64,000 nt of DNA from Nonomuraea purpurea. Its GTDB lineage: Bacteria > Actinomycetota > Actinomycetes > Streptosporangiales > Streptosporangiaceae. Both the position numbers and the translations under genes were made by a program. Below the pieces are notes generated by a model. It had not been told where the DNA came from, did no database searches, and was given only the letters and a program-made list of their open reading frames with translations. The DNA lies in NCBI RefSeq assembly GCF_042650645.1, contig NZ_JBHSBI010000002.1:482841-546840 (forward strand), given 5' to 3'. Below, piece by piece: positions 60,462-64,000 of this stretch (the first letter of the stretch is position 1; every line of letters starts with the position of its first letter).

Positions 60462-61481
60462 CTACTCGCCGGTGCCGGTCGGCCCGGCCGTCAAGGCGCG
60501 CAGTTCCCGGGCGGCATCCAGGGCTCGACCCTTCTCTGGCAAGCCGTCGAGCATCTGACCGATGATGCGACTCCGGATCGTGCTGATCGGCCAGGCCTGA
60601 GCCGTAGTGATGGCTTGCTGCAGCCCTTGATCCACGTCGCGATCCCGCGTCTGGGTGAGGGCGTGCACAAGCGACAGATTCGCCACATTGCCATGGAACG
60701 CAGGCGGGCACAGAGTGCGGGCCTGCTCAGTTGCGTCGACCGCCTCCCGCGTCTCTCCGATCAGGGCGTACGGGTAACCCAGCGCCCAGGACTGCGCCCA
60801 CGCCCGGAAGGACCACAGCGGTGATGTGTGGTCGCTGTCCACCGAGTCCGGAAGGGCATCGAACGTCCGCCGTAGGTCGCCGAGTGCGGCGTGTGTGCGC
60901 TCCTTGTCGCCCTGAGACGCAAGCAAGAAAGCCTGGACCATGTGGGCCTCGGCGAGGCTCCGGGATGGCACGCCATCGGCGATTTCGATGGCGTCGTTCG
61001 TCAGCTTGGCCACGACCGGTGCCGGCCGACCGACCCAGAACCCGTACTCGGCTTCCCAGCCCCGGGCCCACACACGCAATTCGCGGTCGCCTGTGGCGTC
61101 GGCAGCGCGGCGAGCCAACCGCCAGGACCGCAGGGAGGCTCCCTGATCGCCGAGGTCGCTCAGCTCCATACCCATGAGAACCGCGAGTTGGGCACTGACC
61201 CTCAGCAGGCCAGAGCGGGCCGTGGCCGATGACGTGCGTTTGAGGACCGTGGAGACCTCGGCGAAGTCGCTTGCGATCGTCTGAAAGACGGTGCCGGGTG
61301 GGTTGGTGTAGTAGGCGAAATCATGCTCCCAGATGATCTCTGCCCAATCGTCCACGTCGATGCCACTGCGCCCCGAAATCGTCCGCTCAACGCCTGAGAA
61401 CAATGCGTCCCAAGTGCCGGGTGGGATCGCGGCTCCCGCACCGATAGCGGCGAGGATCTGCATCACGGCACGCCGTTCCAC
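60462..61481 (-). CDS. TPR-like regulator half, coupled to an XRE gene
   Basis: 339 residues from the GTG at 61481, one base into the upstream gene's stop (TAGTG). It opens MERRAVMQILAAIG, like the segment that links the HTH to the helical repeats in single-chain actinobacterial XRE-TPR regulators. The remainder is all helical with TPR-type units (about 60-330, Ala/Leu/Arg-rich, SLRSWRLARRAADATGDREL). The HTH is encoded separately by the gene at 61481-61801. Together they probably regulate the divergent RiPP locus. Confidence 0.8.
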   Translation of the reverse strand: MERRAVMQILAAIGAGAAIPPGTWDALFSGVERTISGRSGIDVDDWAEIIWEHDFAYYTNPPGTVFQTIASDFAEVSTVLKRTSSATARSGLLRVSAQLAVLMGMELSDLGDQGASLRSWRLARRAADATGDRELRVWARGWEAEYGFWVGRPAPVVAKLTNDAIEIADGVPSRSLAEAHMVQAFLLASQGDKERTHAALGDLRRTFDALPDSVDSDHTSPLWSFRAWAQSWALGYPYALIGETREAVDATEQARTLCPPAFHGNVANLSLVHALTQTRDRDVDQGLQQAITTAQAWPISTIRSRIIGQMLDGLPEKGRALDAARELRALTAGPTGTGE

Positions 61482-61801
61482 TAGTCATCCTCGTCACTAG
61501 ATGAGGGATCTGCGCTAACAACCCTACCCATGCGGTAGCAGTCCAACTCTGACATTGCGGCATAGAGTGCCACAAGTCTCTCGTTGGCCCGGTATAGGTC
61601 GTCCAAGCGGTCAATCACGTCCGTCGGTATACGGACGAGACCGCGTTCCCATTTGGACAGATCGCCATGGTCGCATAGTGCTTTTCCTGCCGCTTCGCGC
61701 AGGTTGAGGTTGCACACCTCATCGCGCCAATGCCGAAGCTCAGCACCCAGCAAGTGCCAAGGGGAAGCGGTGGGATCCACGGCGTCAGGGCGGCGAGGCA
61801 T
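61481..61801 (-). CDS. XRE-family helix-turn-helix protein
   Basis: 106 residues from the ATG at 61801 (MPRRPDAVDPTASP). The HTH covers about 20-75: LGAELRHWRDEVCNLNLREAAGKALCDHGDLSKWERGLVRIP. It lacks any C-terminal sensor; that part is the next, coupled gene. I take the pair as a split version of the common XRE-TPR regulators. It is divergent from 61898, with a small dyad at 61830-61850 in the gap. Confidence 0.85.
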   Translation of the reverse strand: MPRRPDAVDPTASPWHLLGAELRHWRDEVCNLNLREAAGKALCDHGDLSKWERGLVRIPTDVIDRLDDLYRANERLVALYAAMSELDCYRMGRVVSADPSSSDEDD

Positions 61802-61829
61802 TCGGATCAACCTCCTCATTGTTGGGGTT

Positions 61830-61850
61830 GTTGGAATGTGCGAATCCAAC
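61830..61850. promoter_or_regulatory. Dyad between the XRE gene and the RiPP-side genes
   Basis: GTTGGA (61830-61835) and TCCAAC (61845-61850) form a 6-bp dyad spaced by 9 bases, in the 96-base divergent promoter region. It is a candidate operator for the XRE protein. Confidence 0.45.
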
Positions 61851-61897
61851 ACTCACCCTCTTGGATGTCTCCCCGAACTCTTTCAGTATGACACTGT

Positions 61898-62302
61898 ATG
61901 GCGCTCCGCTTTCAGCAGGGCGAAGTGAAACCCCTGATCAGAAAGGCCCCAAGAGTGATTTCCGGCATTGATCGCATTTCAATCGGTGAGCTCGGGGTGG
62001 TGATTGAGATGGCCCCAATTGACCCGCATACGTTCCAGGGCACCGACGTGATACGGGAATGGCTTCGGCTGGACATTCGGGATCGTCAGCTCGCGGTGCT
62101 TCGCAATACGTATCCGGCCTGGAACATCGACCTCGTGCAGGATGTGGCCGGCGCGGCCTGCTGGGTCGCCACGCTGTGTTGTGAGCTGACCCCTGCGCTG
62201 GTGAGGGCGGGCGTCTTCAAGACCATTCGGCAGTCGGACGCGATCGCACTCGCCGCCACCCTGGCCTGGCAGTCGTCTCTTCTCCGCTGCGGAGAGCGAT
62301 GA
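61898..62302 (+). CDS. Hypothetical protein, first gene of the RiPP-side run
   Basis: 134 residues from the ATG at 61898. The composition is mixed helical with several Trp and Cys (DVAGAACWVATLCCELTP), no signal and no clear membrane segment. GC content is lower than in the neighbours. I recognise no family. It ends overlapping the next small frame (ATGATG), which suggests a cotranscribed run toward the graspetide genes. Confidence 0.6.
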   Translation: MALRFQQGEVKPLIRKAPRVISGIDRISIGELGVVIEMAPIDPHTFQGTDVIREWLRLDIRDRQLAVLRNTYPAWNIDLVQDVAGAACWVATLCCELTPALVRAGVFKTIRQSDAIALAATLAWQSSLLRCGER

Positions 62303-62571
62303 TGAACGCCATCTTTCAGGCATACATCAAGAGTCGGAAACGCATCGCCCTCAGCAGCAACACGTTGGACCTGGCGGTCACCGCTGCGGTGCTGGAGATC
62401 CACGTACCAGCGGAGCCGCGACATCGGCGCACAGCCCCACTTTCGCCCGCTGCCGCAGCAGGCCTCGCCCACGACCCGAAGGAGCCGCGTTGGACCCCTA
62501 CATCGCCCACCCCTTCTGGCAGCTTCCAGACGGCCCGCTGGAATGGCGATGGGCCTGGCTCAGAAAGCTGA
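62299..62571 (+). CDS. Hypothetical small protein, doubtful
   Basis: 90 residues from the ATG at 62299, overlapping the previous stop (ATGA). The first 45 residues look protein-like (MMNAIFQAYIKSRKRIALSS, LDLAVTAAVLEIH). The tail from about 65 on overlaps the better-supported frame at 62490 in another phase and reads as low-quality sequence. It may be a short remnant whose 3' part is not translated in this form. Confidence 0.35.
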   Translation: MMNAIFQAYIKSRKRIALSSNTLDLAVTAAVLEIHVPAEPRHRRTAPLSPAAAAGLAHDPKEPRWTPTSPTPSGSFQTARWNGDGPGSES

Positions 62572-62660
62572 TGCAGAAACTCGACCACACCGGAGAAACC
62601 ACACCGGCTGCGCCGGACACCCCCGGCACAGCACCACCTCACAAGGGAGGAACAACATGA
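62490..62660 (+). CDS. Small Trp-rich protein directly before the graspetide precursor
   Basis: 56 residues from a TTG at 62490 with a strong AAGGAG five bases upstream. It begins MDPYIAHPFWQLPDGPLEWR, continues WAWLRKLMQKLDHTGE and ends Pro/Thr-rich. Four Trp residues in 23 positions and the PFWQLPDGPLEW pattern are striking. Its stop overlaps the precursor ATG (ATGA), so the two are translationally coupled. It may be an accessory of the RiPP system; I recognise no family. Confidence 0.65.
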   Translation: MDPYIAHPFWQLPDGPLEWRWAWLRKLMQKLDHTGETTPAAPDTPGTAPPHKGGTT

Positions 62661-62923
62661 CAACCCAGTCACGGCCGAGGCCGTGGGGCCTCACCCGCGC
62701 GACACCACACCTACCGGCAGCGCCTTTGCCGTGGGTGAAAACCAGGCTCGACCCGGACACCCAGCTCACCGTGTTCCTCGACGAGCACGGGCAGCCGATC
62801 GACGCCAAGGGCGACGGGTCAAGCAGGACCTACACCTCGGTCACTGTGTCGAAGCCCCCGGACGGTGACGGCAAGGGCCCCAACGTGGCAGACGACTCGG
62901 AAAACGACACCGAAAAGGACTGA
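62657..62923 (+). CDS. tgmA: Putative ATP-grasp-modified RiPP (graspetide) precursor, TgmA-like
   Basis: 88 residues with GGGAGGAAC before the ATG at 62657. The leader holds the family box RPRPWGLTR (6-14) and the segment DPDTQLTVFLDEHGQPID (32-49). The C-terminal core is rich in Thr/Ser then Asp-Gly: SSRTYTSVTVSKPPDGDG (55-72). This matches the precursor type whose Thr/Ser hydroxyls are joined to Asp/Glu side chains by an ATP-grasp ligase and whose Asp is then turned into aspartimide by a PIMT-like enzyme (fuscimiditide group). It is followed by the ATP-grasp gene after five bases. The gene itself looks intact. Confidence 0.85.
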   Translation: MTTQSRPRPWGLTRATPHLPAAPLPWVKTRLDPDTQLTVFLDEHGQPIDAKGDGSSRTYTSVTVSKPPDGDGKGPNVADDSENDTEKD

Positions 62924-62928
62924 CGCCT

Positions 62929-63744
62929 GTGCGATCCATCCCGGGCACCGTCATGGTGATCACGTGTGAAGAGGACGTCACCGCCAATCTCGTCATCGCC
63001 AAGTTGAACGAGCGCGGCGCTCCGGTGGCCCGGGTGGATCCGGCCGACATCGGACTCGGCCTGACCTTCAGCGCCCAGGGCGGGGCCGATCTGCCGGGCT
63101 GGGCCGGCCGGTTGCGCACCGCGAGCCGTGAGGTCGCGCTGGACGACGTGCGGGCGGTCTACCACCGCCGCCCCTCCTTGTGGCGTTTCGACGAGTTGGA
63201 GCCGCAGGCGCGTGAGTTCGCCAGGGCCGAAGCCCGGCACGGGTTGAAAGGGCTGCTGGCGGCGCTGCCCGGCTGCCGGTACGTCAACCACCCCGCAGCC
63301 AACGAGCGCGCCGACGTCAAACCCGCGCAGTTGCAGACGGCGATCGACGTCGGATTCGAGGTGCCCGCAACCCTGATCACCAACGACCCGCAGGCGGTCC
63401 GCGACTTCGCCGCCCAGCACGGCCCGATCATCTACAAGTCGTTCCGCGGCGTCCCCTCCGCACCGGGCGGCGAGGTAGCTGCCATCTGGACACAGCGCAT
63501 CGACGCGGCCGACGTGGATGAATCAGTCGCCGTCACCGCCCACCTGTTCCAGGCCGAGATCCCCAAGACCAGCGACGCCCGTGTCACGGTGGTCGGCGAC
63601 CACGTGTTCGCGCACGAGATCACCAATCCGGACGGGGCACTCGACTGGCGCCGCGGCGACTGGGCCAAGCTCGTGCACACCCCGATCGACGTGCCTCCCG
63701 CCGTCCAGACGGCGCTGTGCGCACCGGTTACTCCACGGCGCTGA
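62929..63744 (+). pseudogene. tgmB: Truncated ATP-grasp ligase of the graspetide system, TgmB-like
   Basis: 271 codons from the GTG at 62929. It has the pre-ATP-grasp domain (MVITCEEDVTANLVIAKL) and the central ATP-grasp part (VYHRRPSLWRF, IIYKSFRGVP, ARVTVVGDHVFAHEI and DWRRGDWAKL). It stops being ATP-grasp-like at about 63715 after VPPAVQTAL. The family's C-terminal third, with the metal ligands of the ELNPNGQW type, is missing. The last codons lie in the middle of methyltransferase sequence in another frame. A deletion between short GCACCGG-like sequences is the simplest cause. The ligase should be inactive. Confidence 0.8.
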
Positions 63745-63908
63745 TGTGCCACCGGCTCGGCAGCGGTGCCGTCACCTCGATCGAGTACGACCCGGTGATC
63801 GCCGACCGGGCGAAGACCGCGCTCACGATCGCCGGATACATGCCCTTCCTTGTGCAGGGCGATGGCCTGCACGGCTACGAGCGTCGCGCCCCGTACGACC
63901 TGCTCATC
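63717..63908 (+). pseudogene. tgmC: Fragment of a PIMT-like O-methyltransferase, TgmC-like
   Basis: In a frame shifted from the ATP-grasp gene the sequence reads TGYSTALMCHRLGSG, AVTSIEYDPVIADRA and then FLVQGDGLHGYERRAPYDLLIV. These are SAM motif I (second half), motif II and motif III of the protein L-isoaspartyl methyltransferase family. In fuscimiditide-type systems this enzyme makes the aspartimide. The N-terminal half is deleted at the left edge and a group II intron-like element interrupts it at 63908. An in-frame ATG at 63744 overlaps the tgmB stop (TGATG), but a product from there would lack SAM motif I. Confidence 0.75.
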
Positions 63909-64000
63909 GTGCGCCACGAGGCGCCTTGTAACCGAGTGGAGGTGAAAGACCTTCACCGTTCGGTTGTCGCAGCAACCGAAATGAAGCCGAGGGCAGCCTG
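63909..64000 (+). mobile_element. 5' end of a group II intron, cut by the window end
   Basis: From 63909 the sequence switches from methyltransferase codons to a structured RNA-like segment beginning GTGCG, the group II intron 5' consensus. It contains the hairpins GTGGAGGT-GAAAG-ACCTTCAC (63936-63956, one G-U pair) and TTCGGTTG-TCGCAG-CAACCGAA (63959-63980), then GAAGCCGAGGGCAGCCTG. This order resembles domain I of bacterial group II introns. The insertion point follows CTGCTCATC in the tgmC fragment. The maturase gene would lie beyond the window. Confidence 0.65.

Noticed and set aside
63518..63931. 137-codon plus-strand frame across the tgmB-tgmC junction
   Set aside because: It is in the third frame, gives Arg/Pro/Ser-rich nonsense, and the other two frames carry the ATP-grasp and methyltransferase motifs.

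Overview
The window is very GC-rich, uses many GTG/TTG starts and is dense with overlapping stop/start operons. It carries actinobacteria-specific families (SepH, DUF3710, DUF3159, DUF4193, DUF4235, PaaN-type phenylacetate catabolism, coproporphyrin ferrochelatase). It therefore looks like chromosome of a mycelial actinomycete; Streptosporangiaceae (Nonomuraea-like) is my best guess, which is inference.

Layout. 1-3.4 kb: RNase P RNA, a GH5 glucanase, a TetR regulator divergent from a membrane protein across a perfect long palindrome, and a degenerate Pro-tRNA. 3.4-8.4 kb: a DHFR-like reductase, an ECF41 sigma factor with its own recognisable promoter, an epimerase and a SulP-carbonic anhydrase fusion. 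8.4-24.3 kb: a low-complexity membrane protein, a PEBP lipoprotein, a SARP regulator remnant, two PH-domain membrane proteins, a very long SepH, a subtilase relative lacking its catalytic His, a lactone oxidase, a polysaccharide deacetylase, an MFS transporter, a lytic transglycosylase and ferrochelatase. 24.5-31.1 kb: an S9 peptidase coupled to an inositol phosphatase, a 54-residue small protein, a two-component system, DUF4193 and an EcsC-like protein.

31.1-43.4 kb: a phenylacetate regulon. Leftward paaI-paaK-tetR and rightward paaN-paaH-paaABCDE diverge from a PaaR-type operator. The rightward run is followed by an atypical metallo-beta-lactamase-fold protein, a flavin monooxygenase and otsA. 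43.5-60.4 kb: valS, an AI-2E exporter family protein, then the actinobacterial block thioesterase-dut-DUF3710-OB-DUF3159 // trkA-trkA-KimA-like permease-hydrolase-RNA methyltransferase. This block appears split by a 3.6-kb accessory insert (PadR plus membrane protein, a variant EPSP synthase, a secreted WGYPV-repeat peptide and a broken response regulator).

60.4-64 kb: an accessory region with lower GC in places. Split XRE and TPR regulator genes face a graspetide (ATP-grasp RiPP, fuscimiditide-like) locus. Its precursor is intact, but the ATP-grasp gene is fused by deletion to the middle of the PIMT-like methyltransferase gene. That gene is in turn interrupted by what looks like the 5' end of a group II intron at the window edge. 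This decaying RiPP locus, the WGYPV-heptad peptide, the pseudo-subtilase and several readable operators are the most interesting parts.
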